Origin: Betaproteobacteria bacterium
GTDB taxonomy: Bacteria > Pseudomonadota > Gammaproteobacteria > Burkholderiales > Thiobacteraceae
Direction of reading: 5' to 3'
DNA: 36,693 bases
Assembly: GCA_025361165.1 (NCBI GenBank)
Contig: JANYAU010000041.1
Coordinates: forward strand, 1 to 36,693
Part shown: piece by piece, positions 9,488-20,225 of the stretch
Layout of the letters: each line of letters starts with the position of its first letter
Numbering within the stretch: the stretch's first letter is position 1
The notes under the pieces: model-generated
Databases searched by the model: none
The model's input: only the letters and a program-made list of their open reading frames with translations
What the model was told of the DNA's origin: nothing
Translations under genes and position numbers: made by a program

Positions 9488-9540
9488 TTGGAGCGATCAT
9501 CGCCCGCACCGCCATGGAACGAACAGCTTGGAAGGGAAGG

Positions 9541-12500
9541 ATGGACCTGTCCCGGATTTACACCAAGACTTCCAAAGGGATCCTTGAGGGAAATGCCAAG
9601 ACACGCGCGCTCACCCGCGAGCACGGGCGTGTGCTTGTGCTTATCGATGGCAAATCGACCCTCAACGACATACTCGAAAAAAGCACCCGCTTATCACAAA
9701 GCCGTCTCGCGGCGATCCTCGACGAGTTGGTCGAGGCAGGGCTTATCCGCTTATTGAGCGGCAACCTCGCCGCTGACGATCTCGGCTTTTCTTCCACCAT
9801 CATTGTTTCAGAAGCCGATACGCAAGCCTTTTTCGAGGCGCAAGCCGATGTCGAGCGCGAGTTACGCCGTGTGGAAGATCGCGATGCGCGCGCTAAAATT
9901 GCCGATCGCGAAAGTCTCATGAAGGAGGTCAAAGCCGATATCGACGCCGAGGCGGAAGCGCTGAAGCAGCAAGCAGCGGAACGTCAAGCACAGGAGCGGG
10001 CCGAGCAAGACATGGTGCGGCGCCAAGTAGAAGAAACGGCCAGGCAGGCGGAGCAAGCGCGCCAAGCAGCGGAGGCGGCGAGTAAACGTGCACAGCTTGA
10101 AGCAAAAGCGCGAGCGGAAGCAGAATCACGCGCTAAGGCCTTGGAGGTGGAAGTGCATATGCGAACCGAAATGGCGCGTAAGGTCAAGCAAGAAGCTGAG
10201 CAACGGGCTCTGGCCGAGACTCAGGCCAAAACGCGTATGGAAACCGAGAAAAAAGCGCGGCAACAAGCAGAGAAAAAAGCCGAAGAAGCCGTGCGCGCGC
10301 GGGAAGTTGCCGAGCGCCGAGCGCGTGACGAACTGGAAGCCAAGGCGCGGCTAGCCAAAGACGCCGCCGCGAGCTCGCAGCGCGAACTGGAAGCCAAAAT
10401 TCTGGCGGAAGAAGAAGCGCAGCACCGCGCCGAAATGGAAGCGCGGTTACGCGAGATGGAACACGCCAAAAATCAGGCGCAAGAAGAAGTGCACACGCTG
10501 TCCAAGGCGTTGGACGAAGCGCGCGTCGCCGCCGAACTGGAAACGCGCGTGAAGCGCCGGATGGAAGCCCGGGCGCGCGAAGAAGCTAAGACACGCGAAC
10601 GCCAGGCGACCGAGGCGCAAGCTAAGCTGGAGCAAGAAGCACAGCGGCGAGCCGAAGCCGAAGCTCAAGCGCATGCCGAAGAAGAAGAGCGGATTGAAGC
10701 GGAGCGGCAAGCGCAAGCTAAATTAGCAGCCGAACGCAAAGCGCGTGAAGAAGCGGAAAAGAAAGCGCACGCAGCAAATGAAGCGCGTGCCAAGACTGAA
10801 AAAGAAGTACAGAAGCGTCAGGCGGCCGAGGCGCAAGCCAAGCTCGAACAAGAAGCGCAGCGGCGCGCCGAAGCCGAAGCGCGGCTTGAAGCGGAGCGGC
10901 AAGCGCAAGCCAAATTAGAAGCCGAACGCAAAGCGCATGAGGAAGCGGAAAAGAAAGCGCACGAAGCAGCAGAAGCGCACGCCAAGACCGAAAAAGAAGC
11001 GCAGGAACGTCTGGCGTCCGAGGCGCAAGCCAAGCTCGAACAAGAAGCACAACGGCGAGCCGAAGCCGAAGCGCGGGCGCGTGCCGAAGAAGAAGCGCGG
11101 CTTGAAGCGGAGCGGCAAGCGCAAGCCAAATTAGAAGCCGAACGCAAATCGCGGGAGGAAGCGGAAAAGAAAGCGCACGAAGCAGCAGAAGCGCACGCCA
11201 AGACCGAAAAAGAAGCGCAGGAACGCTTGGTGGTCGAGGCGCAAGCCAAGCTCGAACAAGAAGTGCAGCGGCGTGCCGAAGCTGAAGCGCGCGCCGTAGC
11301 CGAGGCGGAAGAAGCAATCCGGCTTGAAGCCGAAGCAGCTAAGCATCAATTGCAAGAACAGCAACGCGAAGAAGCGGCGCGCCGGGTGCATGAAGCGGCT
11401 GAGCGCGAGTTGGAAGCCGAACGCCAAGCGCGGGCGGTGGCGGAAGCCACCGCGAAAACCTTAGTGGCTGAGCGCGCGAAAATGGAAGCGGCCGCCAAGT
11501 CGCGGGAGGGCGAGCGCCAGCGTGCGCGTGAGGAAGCCGAAGCAAAAGCGCGTGCCGAGACCGAAGAAGCCCTGCGCCGTGCGCAAGATGAAACGCGGCA
11601 GGAGGAAGAAGACGAAGCGCGTTTGCGTGAGGAAGCACAAGCGCGTGCGATGGCGGCGGCGCAGGGTGCGCAAACATTCCCTTTCATGAATACACGGCGC
11701 AAGCGGGCGCGTTTCGACAAGCGTTGGATCAAGCCGCTCGCACTCGGTATCGCAGCGATGCTGCTGCTGCTTATCGGCATCGCCCATCTCGTGTCGTTCA
11801 GTTTTTATATCCCCGAGCTTGAGCGGCAATTGGCGGAGTCACTGGGCCAGCGTGTGGTGGTGCAGGACATCCGGTTTTCGGCTTTTCCTACACCGCATCT
11901 CAAGCTAGAGGGGGTCACGATTGGCGATTTGGCCTCGGTACGCATCGCTAAAGCGCGCTTATTTCCCAGCTTTTCGTCTTGGTTTGCCGACAAGAAAGTC
12001 ATGCGCCGCGTGGAACTCGAATCGGTGACTTTGTCCGAGGATAGTGTGAACGCATTGTCTGTCTGGAGCCGGCATCAAGCGCAAGCGGCGCCGATTAATT
12101 TCCAACATTTGCAGGTCAAAGACGCCAAACTTGCCCATCGCTTGCTTGATCTATTTGCATTCGATGCGGACATGGAAGTGGATAAGGGGCGCTTCGTCAA
12201 AGCGCAAATGAAGAGTACCGATCGGCGCATTACGATCGATTTTTTACCACAAGGCGATGCGCTGCACGTTGATCTGAGCGCCGTGAGTTCTGTGCTGCCG
12301 CTGGAGCCGCGGCTGCAATTCGATACGCTGAAAGTATCTGCACTGGTGCGGGGAACAAGTTTGACGGCGAGCAGCATTGAGGGCCAACTTTACGGTGGTT
12401 CCTTGGCGGGCACGGCGCAAATGGATTGGCGTAAGGGATGGCAGTTCAGCGCCGATATTGGCGTGCGGCAAGTGGCAATAGAGCCCAGCCTGCTGCTCTT

Positions 12501-12972
12501 TACCCACGACATAAGGATCGAGGGCAAGCTGGAGGCGAAAGTGCGTGTGGCGGCACAATCCGCGGCACTGGAAGATTTGTTTGGCGCACCGCAATTACAA
12601 GCGACATTCCGGGCGAAGAATGGCGAATTTTCAGGCATCGATTTAGTGCATGCGCTTCAAGCACCGAGCCGTAGCGGAAATGTCGGCGGCAAGACGCATT
12701 TCAATGAGCTAACGGGCGCGATGCATCTGGCGAATGGCCACTACCAGTATCGGCAAATCAAGCTTCAAGGCGGGGTTATTAGTGCTGCGGGTAATGTAGA
12801 TATTAGTCCGGAACGCAATTTATCGGGCAATTTAGTCGGCGAGTTGCGTACGCGCACTACAGCGATACGTACGCCGTTTACCTTCGGCGGCACCCTGGCT
12901 TCACCGACGCTGAAAGCCACCCCGCGCGCGGTGCCAGTGCCAGTACCGGCCGAAGACGAAGTAGTGCAATAA
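9541..12972 (+). CDS. winged-helix-like / giant coiled-coil / AsmA-like fusion protein
   Basis: This is a 1143-residue protein of unusual architecture. Residues 1-75 (GRVLVLIDGKSTLNDILEKS, then a helix ending LVEAGLIRLL) resemble a small winged-helix fold. Residues about 95-715 are an almost unbroken coiled coil of Ala, Glu, Lys, Arg and Gln, TolA-like in composition, with a tandem repeat of 64-72 residues. One membrane helix follows at about 733-757. The remaining 385 residues resemble AsmA-type proteins (GQRVVVQDIRFSAFPTPHLK, LEGVTIGDLASVRIA, and a terminal EGQLYGGSLAGTAQMDW block). AsmA-like proteins are envelope proteins linked to lipid transport. By topology the head and coiled coil would be cytoplasmic and the AsmA part periplasmic. 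The start ATG is preceded by GGAAGGGAAGG; an ATG 27 bases upstream has no ribosome site. The role is unknown; a link between a cytoplasmic structure and the envelope is inference. Confidence 0.8.
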   Translation: MDLSRIYTKTSKGILEGNAKTRALTREHGRVLVLIDGKSTLNDILEKSTRLSQSRLAAILDELVEAGLIRLLSGNLAADDLGFSSTIIVSEADTQAFFEAQADVERELRRVEDRDARAKIADRESLMKEVKADIDAEAEALKQQAAERQAQERAEQDMVRRQVEETARQAEQARQAAEAASKRAQLEAKARAEAESRAKALEVEVHMRTEMARKVKQEAEQRALAETQAKTRMETEKKARQQAEKKAEEAVRAREVAERRARDELEAKARLAKDAAASSQRELEAKILAEEEAQHRAEMEARLREMEHAKNQAQEEVHTLSKALDEARVAAELETRVKRRMEARAREEAKTRERQATEAQAKLEQEAQRRAEAEAQAHAEEEERIEAERQAQAKLAAERKAREEAEKKAHAANEARAKTEKEVQKRQAAEAQAKLEQEAQRRAEAEARLEAERQAQAKLEAERKAHEEAEKKAHEAAEAHAKTEKEAQERLASEAQAKLEQEAQRRAEAEARARAEEEARLEAERQAQAKLEAERKSREEAEKKAHEAAEAHAKTEKEAQERLVVEAQAKLEQEVQRRAEAEARAVAEAEEAIRLEAEAAKHQLQEQQREEAARRVHEAAERELEAERQARAVAEATAKTLVAERAKMEAAAKSREGERQRAREEAEAKARAETEEALRRAQDETRQEEEDEARLREEAQARAMAAAQGAQTFPFMNTRRKRARFDKRWIKPLALGIAAMLLLLIGIAHLVSFSFYIPELERQLAESLGQRVVVQDIRFSAFPTPHLKLEGVTIGDLASVRIAKARLFPSFSSWFADKKVMRRVELESVTLSEDSVNALSVWSRHQAQAAPINFQHLQVKDAKLAHRLLDLFAFDADMEVDKGRFVKAQMKSTDRRITIDFLPQGDALHVDLSAVSSVLPLEPRLQFDTLKVSALVRGTSLTASSIEGQLYGGSLAGTAQMDWRKGWQFSADIGVRQVAIEPSLLLFTHDIRIEGKLEAKVRVAAQSAALEDLFGAPQLQATFRAKNGEFSGIDLVHALQAPSRSGNVGGKTHFNELTGAMHLANGHYQYRQIKLQGGVISAAGNVDISPERNLSGNLVGELRTRTTAIRTPFTFGGTLASPTLKATPRAVPVPVPAEDEVVQ
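10615..11330 (+). repeat. tandem coding repeat, units of 216/192/216 bp plus a partial copy
   Basis: Inside the coiled-coil region, the phrase AQAKLEQE(A/V)QRRAEAEA begins four times, at 10615, 10831, 11023 and 11239. The complete units encode 72, 64 and 72 residues; unit 2 lacks eight residues around ARAEEEAR. The last copy decays after about 30 residues. Copies 2 and 3 are nearly identical at the DNA level, including synonymous positions, which indicates recent in-frame duplication. Confidence 0.85.
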
Positions 12973-13009
12973 ACAATAGGTTTTGGAATGGCTCCCGCAA
13001 ACAGGAAGC

Positions 13010-13291
13010 TTAGGCGGTGGCAGCGTTCGCGCCTTCGCCGATAGCGTGGGCCTTGACGGCTTCCAACGCGTCGCGCAGAGATTCTTCCGTCAGTTCATTC
13101 AAATATTCCGCCAGAAATTCGGCAGCTTCATAGGTATTTGCAGGCAGGGTCTTGGTGTCGAGTTCGGCGACGAAGGCTGCTGCGGCACCGGTGATCCGCA
13201 ATAGCATTTGCCGCTCGCTCATCAATATTTCCATCTCCTCGCGCAGCATGGAAATTTCTTGATCTTTGATCTGAATCAGTTGGTGCGGCAT
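13010..13291 (-). CDS. small coiled-coil hypothetical protein, 93 aa
   Basis: I do not recognise this family. The N-terminal half (DQEISMLREEMEILMSERQM) is a strong amphipathic coiled coil; the C-terminal half is an Ala/Glu-rich helix with an alternating Leu pattern (NELTEESLRDALEAVKAHAI). There is no signal peptide, membrane helix or cysteine. The ATG is preceded by GGGAGA at good spacing, which supports real translation. It lies 295 bases downstream of valS on the same strand and converges on the coiled-coil/AsmA gene, so it probably has its own promoter. It might be a small scaffold or adaptor, but nothing in the sequence shows its partner. Confidence 0.65.
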   Translation of the reverse strand: MPHQLIQIKDQEISMLREEMEILMSERQMLLRITGAAAAFVAELDTKTLPANTYEAAEFLAEYLNELTEESLRDALEAVKAHAIGEGANAATA

Positions 13292-13440
13292 GATGTTCTC
13301 CCGTAAAACGCGATTTGCTTAGATGTTGAGATTTTCGGATGGGCTTGTCAATGTCTGATGCAGGCCCGATGAATTTTATTTCGACTAAAGAGCGAAAAAG
13401 TTAAGTGGTGCAAGGTCGGCGTGGCACTATCCCCCCGCTG

Positions 13441-13471
13441 GGTACACTACTTGCACACCTAACAGTGTACC
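13441..13471. repeat. 8-bp inverted repeat between valS and the small coiled-coil gene
   Basis: GGTACACT (13441-13448) and AGTGTACC (13464-13471) are perfect inverted arms with a 15-base centre. No T-run follows on either strand, so an intrinsic terminator is unlikely. It lies about 150 bases upstream of the small coiled-coil gene and could be an operator. The rest of the 295-base gap holds no gene or RNA that I recognise. Confidence 0.35.
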
Positions 13472-13586
13472 GGATCATTGAGTGATTACATAAAAAAGGG
13501 GGGCGTAGCTGTTTGATTGATTTCACCTTCACCCTATCCCTCATTTGGAACACGGCAAATACCGCTAGGAGGAGCGCAATCTTGTT

Positions 13587-16343
<2,757 letters not shown>

Positions 16344-16442
16344 AGGGGGGAGCGATCTAAAACGAAAGGCGGCAATTATACCGGAAAGGGGTGGCGGCTA
16401 AATCGGCGCGTTAGAGGTGATGAACCAGGAAGAGCGGTAAAG

Positions 16443-17123
16443 CTAAGATTTATTCGTCGGTGTGGGCCGCCGGAATGGCGCAAGTTGTTTCTCCAATTCA
16501 TCCGCGATCGAGGTGCGCACCACGTCTTCCATGTGGATCATGAATTGATCCAGCATGCTGGACAGCGCTTTATCGAGCGAGCTGCTGAGCATGCCGCTTA
16601 ATTCTTCGGATAAAGTTTGGTGCAGGCTGGTTTTGAGGATGCGCGCGACATCGGCTTCGATCAAGGCGGCGATTTTTTTGACAGTTTCTTCCGGTAGCAG
16701 GGTGGGCGCGGAGACCGGCTCCGCCGCTGGCGTGAGCGGCAGCGCGACATAGCGCGCATCGGGCGAAATTTCGATCGAGAGCGCTGGCTTGGGCACGGCT
16801 TGCACTTTGGCGATGCGCGCGTCGACATCGGCTTGGACTTCGGCTTCGACGGCTTCCAGCCGCGCTAGCATCGTTTCGGTTTCGGCGTGCTGCGCCGCGG
16901 GGTTCTCGGGCACGGGCTTGTGCACCAGGTCGAGTTCAATGGGCGTAGCCGGCAGTGCAGGTGAGGTAAAGTCGATTTCTTCGGTGAGAACCGGGACGAG
17001 ATTGAGATCGACCAGCGGCTGCCCGAGGATGTCGGTGAGTACCGGGATGTCGGGCTCGCTTGCGACGTACTTTTTGAGCAGTGCGTCCAGCTTATCCAAC
17101 ACATCTTCGCGCGGCTCGCTCAT
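16443..17123 (-). CDS. acidic hypothetical protein between holC and valS, 226 aa
   Basis: The function is unknown. The N-terminus has two IPVLT/VPVLTE-like phrases (residues about 27 and 43), then a Pro/Glu-rich low-complexity middle. Residues about 145-215 are helical (ETVKKIAALIEADVARILKT, then LDQFMIHMEDVVRTSIADEL). Short proteins with an IPVLT start and an amphipathic helical C-terminus sit beside holC in other betaproteobacteria (DUF2486-like); I infer kinship from position and pattern only. There is no membrane helix or signal. Its ATG overlaps the holC stop by four bases (ATGA), which implies translational coupling to holC. A role around the DNA polymerase III chi subunit is possible but not shown. 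Confidence 0.75.
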   Translation of the reverse strand: MSEPREDVLDKLDALLKKYVASEPDIPVLTDILGQPLVDLNLVPVLTEEIDFTSPALPATPIELDLVHKPVPENPAAQHAETETMLARLEAVEAEVQADVDARIAKVQAVPKPALSIEISPDARYVALPLTPAAEPVSAPTLLPEETVKKIAALIEADVARILKTSLHQTLSEELSGMLSSSLDKALSSMLDQFMIHMEDVVRTSIADELEKQLAPFRRPTPTNKS

Positions 17124-17545
17124 TTGCTTGCGCCCATGTCGTGAGTTTGCATGGCATAGCCGCGGTCGCGGTAAAAGCGGAAGCGTTCGCGCGCCGCTGT
17201 CGCGTCTTGCGTATCCGTGCTCACAATTTCGATGACGCGCTCGAAACGGCTAAAAAATGGTGGCCACGCGGCATCAAGGTTGATCAGCAGCGCGTCATGC
17301 AGCAACTCACCTTCGCGCTCATGAATCAGCACCGGTGTTTCAGCGGCGAGCGGATCGCCGGCGCGACAGTGGGGGATGAAGCCGGTGGCGTTGTCGGTCC
17401 ACAATAGCCGGTCAAAGCGTTCGGCAAGCGCGGCATCCGGCGCATACACATTGACCCGCAGCTTTTGCGACAGCGCCTTCGCGCACAGCTTGCCGGCGAA
17501 GCGCAGCTTGTCGTCCACTTTGGTGTAAAAATCGATGCGGGTCAT
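17120..17545 (-). CDS. holC: DNA polymerase III subunit chi
   Basis: Chi is the clamp-loader accessory subunit that binds single-strand DNA-binding protein, and psi, in the replisome. The product is 141 residues, near the usual 145-150, and begins MTRIDFYTKVDDKLRFAGKL as chi proteins do. The central LLWTDNATGFIPHC and the PVLIHE segment are family-typical. The start chosen is the ATG at 17545; a longer frame to 17569 would overlap the end of pepA and has no family support. The gene starts 10 bases after the pepA stop and overlaps the following ORF by four bases, so it is in the middle of an operon. HolC is poorly conserved in general, so the call rests on both motif and gene order. Confidence 0.93.
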   Translation of the reverse strand: MTRIDFYTKVDDKLRFAGKLCAKALSQKLRVNVYAPDAALAERFDRLLWTDNATGFIPHCRAGDPLAAETPVLIHEREGELLHDALLINLDAAWPPFFSRFERVIEIVSTDTQDATAARERFRFYRDRGYAMQTHDMGASK

Positions 17546-17555
17546 GGGGCGAACA

Positions 17556-19046
17556 TCAGGTCTGTGCACGCTTCATCAGGAAGTGTGTGAGCAAGGGCAC
17601 GGGGCGGCCGGTGGCGCCTTTTTCCACGCCCGATTTCCACGCCGTGCCAGCGATGTCGAGATGTGCCCAGTCGTATTTCTTGGCGTAGCGTGACAGGAAG
17701 CACGCCGCAGTGATCGAGCCGCCGGCGCGGCCGCCGATATTGGCCATGTCGGCGAAGTTGCTCTTCAATTGCTCCTGATAATCTTCCCACAGCGGCATGT
17801 GCCAGGCGCGGTCGTAGGCGGCGTCGGCGGCGTGCAGCAGCTCGCGCGCCAATGGATCGTTGTTGCTGAACAGTCCCGAGGCGTGATGGCCCAGTGCGAT
17901 GACGCAGGCGCCGGTGAGGGTGGCGATATCCACCACCGCTTGCGGTTCGAAGCGCTCCGCATAGGTCAGCGCGTCGCACAAAATCAAACGCCCTTCGGCA
18001 TCGGTGTTAAGAATTTCGATAGTTTGGCCGGACATCGATGTGACCACGTCGCCCGGCTTGTTGGCTGCGCCATCGGGCAGATTTTCGCAAGTAGGGATGA
18101 TGCCGACCACATTCAGCGGTAGTTGCATCTGGGCGATGGCTTTGAATACGCCCAACACGCTCGCCGCACCACACATATCGTATTTCATTTCATCCATCTC
18201 GGCCGCCGGTTTGAGCGAGATACCGCCGGCGTCGAAGGTGATGCCCTTGCCCACCAGCACCACCGGCGGGACTTTTTTCGCGCCGCCGTTATGGTGCAGC
18301 ACAATGAGCTTGGGCGGCTGGCGGCTGCCTTTGGCTACCGAGAGGAAAGAGCCCATGCCGAGTTTTTCGATCTCCGGGGTGTCGAAGACTTCTACTTTCA
18401 GGCCATAGGTTTTAGCTAAACCTTTGGCTTGTTCGGCCAGATAAGTGGGGGTGCAAATATTGCCGGGCAAATTCCCTAAGTCTTTCGCCAGGTTCATGCC
18501 GTGGGCGATGGCTTGGCCGTTGATAACGGCGTTTTCCGCTTCCTGAATTTCGTTGCGGCGTTGCACGGATAAAGTCAGCTTGCGCAGCGGGCGGCGCACG
18601 TCCTCCTGCTTACTCTTGAGTTTATCGAAGCGGTAGACCGTTTCCATTGCGACGATTACCGCTTGCTCGATGCGCCAAGTAACGTCGCGTTTTTTCACGC
18701 TGAGTTCGGTGAGGTAGATCACCGCTTCCAGCGAGCCGGTTTCGTTCAGTGTTTTAATCGCGGCCTTGAGCGCCTGGCGGTATTCGTTCTCGCGAAAATC
18801 GCGTTCTTTACCCAGGCCGACCAGCAGCACGCGGTCACACAGGGTGCTGGGAACGTTGTGCAACAGCAGCGTGCTGCCGCATTTCCCTTCCAGATCGCCG
18901 CGGCGCAGAATATCGGATAAATAACCCTTGGCTACGCGATCGATCATTTCACCTGCCAGAGTGAGTTTGCGTGTTTCGAACACGCCGACCACTACGCAGG
19001 CGGAACGTTGTTTTTCCGGGCTACCGCTTTTTATGCTAAATTCCAC
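17556..19046 (-). CDS. pepA: leucyl aminopeptidase (cytosol aminopeptidase, M17)
   Basis: PepA removes N-terminal residues from peptides with a two-metal centre and forms hexamers in the cytoplasm; in E. coli it also binds DNA in site-specific recombination. The product is 496 residues (E. coli 503). The C-terminal catalytic domain shows [16 protein letters not shown], with the metal-binding Lys and Asp, and the M17 signature [12 protein letters not shown]. The start chosen is GTG at 19044-19046 ([13 protein letters not shown]), eight bases after AAGGAG. An ATG seven codons upstream would overlap that ribosome site and is unlikely. It is first in the pepA-holC-orf-valS string and divergent from lptF. 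Confidence 0.96.
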   Translation of the reverse strand: MEFSIKSGSPEKQRSACVVVGVFETRKLTLAGEMIDRVAKGYLSDILRRGDLEGKCGSTLLLHNVPSTLCDRVLLVGLGKERDFRENEYRQALKAAIKTLNETGSLEAVIYLTELSVKKRDVTWRIEQAVIVAMETVYRFDKLKSKQEDVRRPLRKLTLSVQRRNEIQEAENAVINGQAIAHGMNLAKDLGNLPGNICTPTYLAEQAKGLAKTYGLKVEVFDTPEIEKLGMGSFLSVAKGSRQPPKLIVLHHNGGAKKVPPVVLVGKGITFDAGGISLKPAAEMDEMKYDMCGAASVLGVFKAIAQMQLPLNVVGIIPTCENLPDGAANKPGDVVTSMSGQTIEILNTDAEGRLILCDALTYAERFEPQAVVDIATLTGACVIALGHHASGLFSNNDPLARELLHAADAAYDRAWHMPLWEDYQEQLKSNFADMANIGGRAGGSITAACFLSRYAKKYDWAHLDIAGTAWKSGVEKGATGRPVPLLTHFLMKRAQT

Positions 19047-19098
19047 GCTGCAAACTCCTTTATTCATTAAATACTTAGCAAAACAGAATCGTTTCGGA

Positions 19099-19128
19099 AT
19101 TATTCGCGATTCCGGCCCTAAAAGTCAA
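19099..19128 (-). promoter_or_regulatory. candidate sigma-70 promoter of pepA
   Basis: Read on the minus strand, TTGACT (19123-19128) and AATAAT (19099-19104) are separated by 18 bases; each matches the consensus at five of six positions. Transcription would start near 19092, leaving a 5' leader of about 45 bases that contains the AAGGAG site of pepA. The site lies in the 96-base gap shared with lptF. Confidence 0.5.
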
Positions 19129-19142
19129 AGTTATCTCCTTTT

Positions 19143-20225
19143 ATGATTTATCGCCGCGCACTCATTCATGAACTCATCGTCACCATGTCGGCGGTGTTCA
19201 CCGTGTTGCTGGCGATTACCGCAGTGACGCAGTGGGTACGCTACCTCGGCCAAGCCGCGGCGGGTGTATTGGCGCCGGAGGCGGTAATGGCGTTTCTGGG
19301 TTTCGGCACGATAGGCGTGCTGCCGGTATTGCTTACAGTGACGCTATTTACCTCGGTGTTGCTCACGCTGGCGCGCATGGTGCACGACAACGAGATGGTG
19401 GTGTGGCAGACCGCGGGCGTGGGTATTACCACTTGGATTCGTCCGGTGATGGCCGTGAGTGGCCCGATTATTCTCTTTATTGCGATTATCAGCTTAATTA
19501 TTGCGCCCTGGGCGCTGCGCAAAAGCGCGGAATATCGCCAGCAACTGGAAAGCCGCGAAGATATTTCTGTGATCGCGCCGGGGGTGTTTAAGGAGTCGAA
19601 ACAGTCCGACCGGGTGTACTTCGTGGAGAGCCTGGGCACGGACCATGCCAAGGTAAAAAATATCTTCGTGCGTTCGGAGCAGAACGGACGCTTCGGAATC
19701 ATGGTGGCTAAGCAGGGTTCACAATTGCTTGCATCTAATGGTGATCGCTTCATCGCGTTGGACAATGGCCGTCGCTATGAGGGGCTCGCAGGGCAGGCGG
19801 ATTATCGCATCATGCAATTCCAGCGTTATATGGTGCGGGTCGAACCGTATGAGGTCAAGCTCGGCGCGCCGAGTATGAATGCAGTCCCCACGGCCGATTT
19901 GGTGCGGGAATCCGGCCGCGACAAAAGCGCCGAGTTGCAATGGCGTTTGAGTATGCCGGTGAGTGCGGTGCTGCTGGTGTTACTGGCGATTCCTTTGAGT
20001 GCTTTTAATCCACGCTCGGGGCGCGCTTTTCACCTCATTGCGGCCCTGCTGATTTATATGATTTACAACAATATGCTGTCAATTGCCCAGGCCTGGGGGC
20101 AGTCCGGCAAGGTGGCGCCTTGGGCCGGGGTATGGAGCGTGCACCTCATCATGTTGGTGCTCACCACGATTTTCTATTACCGGCGGCAGACGGTGGCGCC
20201 GCTGCTGCACTGGATGCGTAAGTGA
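19143..20225 (+). CDS. lptF: LPS export ABC transporter permease LptF
   Basis: LptF is one of two inner-membrane permeases of the LptB2FG transporter, which extracts lipopolysaccharide from the inner membrane and hands it to LptC/LptA. It is 360 residues, the usual size. The family pattern of three membrane helices, a large periplasmic beta-jellyroll domain (about 125-265) and three more helices is visible. The N-terminus MIYRRALIHELIVTMSAVFT and the segment LLAIPLSAFNPRSGRAFHL are typical. No Shine-Dalgarno sequence precedes the ATG; the upstream bases TCTCCTTTT are the opposite of one. The stop overlaps the lptG start (GTGA), so the two are translationally coupled. Confidence 0.95.
   Translation: MIYRRALIHELIVTMSAVFTVLLAITAVTQWVRYLGQAAAGVLAPEAVMAFLGFGTIGVLPVLLTVTLFTSVLLTLARMVHDNEMVVWQTAGVGITTWIRPVMAVSGPIILFIAIISLIIAPWALRKSAEYRQQLESREDISVIAPGVFKESKQSDRVYFVESLGTDHAKVKNIFVRSEQNGRFGIMVAKQGSQLLASNGDRFIALDNGRRYEGLAGQADYRIMQFQRYMVRVEPYEVKLGAPSMNAVPTADLVRESGRDKSAELQWRLSMPVSAVLLVLLAIPLSAFNPRSGRAFHLIAALLIYMIYNNMLSIAQAWGQSGKVAPWAGVWSVHLIMLVLTTIFYYRRQTVAPLLHWMRK

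Larger units (their letters stand above)
9248..9540. other. divergent intergenic region
   Basis: This region separates the divergent alpha-2-macroglobulin and coiled-coil/AsmA genes and should hold promoters for both. It contains a good -10 hexamer for the rightward gene and a 7-bp inverted repeat, listed separately. A minus-strand open frame at 9367-9624 overlaps the start of the rightward gene and has no recognisable product, so I do not call it. Confidence 0.4.

Noticed and set aside
9367..9624. 85-codon minus-strand frame between the divergent genes
   Set aside because: It overlaps the start of the rightward coiled-coil gene, and its product matches nothing I know.
10718..11317. Leu/Arg-rich minus-strand frame that looks like a membrane protein
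   Set aside because: It is the antisense of the Ala/Glu/Lys coiled-coil repeat, which automatically reads as Leu, Arg and Phe.
10615..11330. Possible CRISPR or minisatellite array
   Set aside because: Units are 192-216 bases, in frame and coding throughout; there are no spacers.
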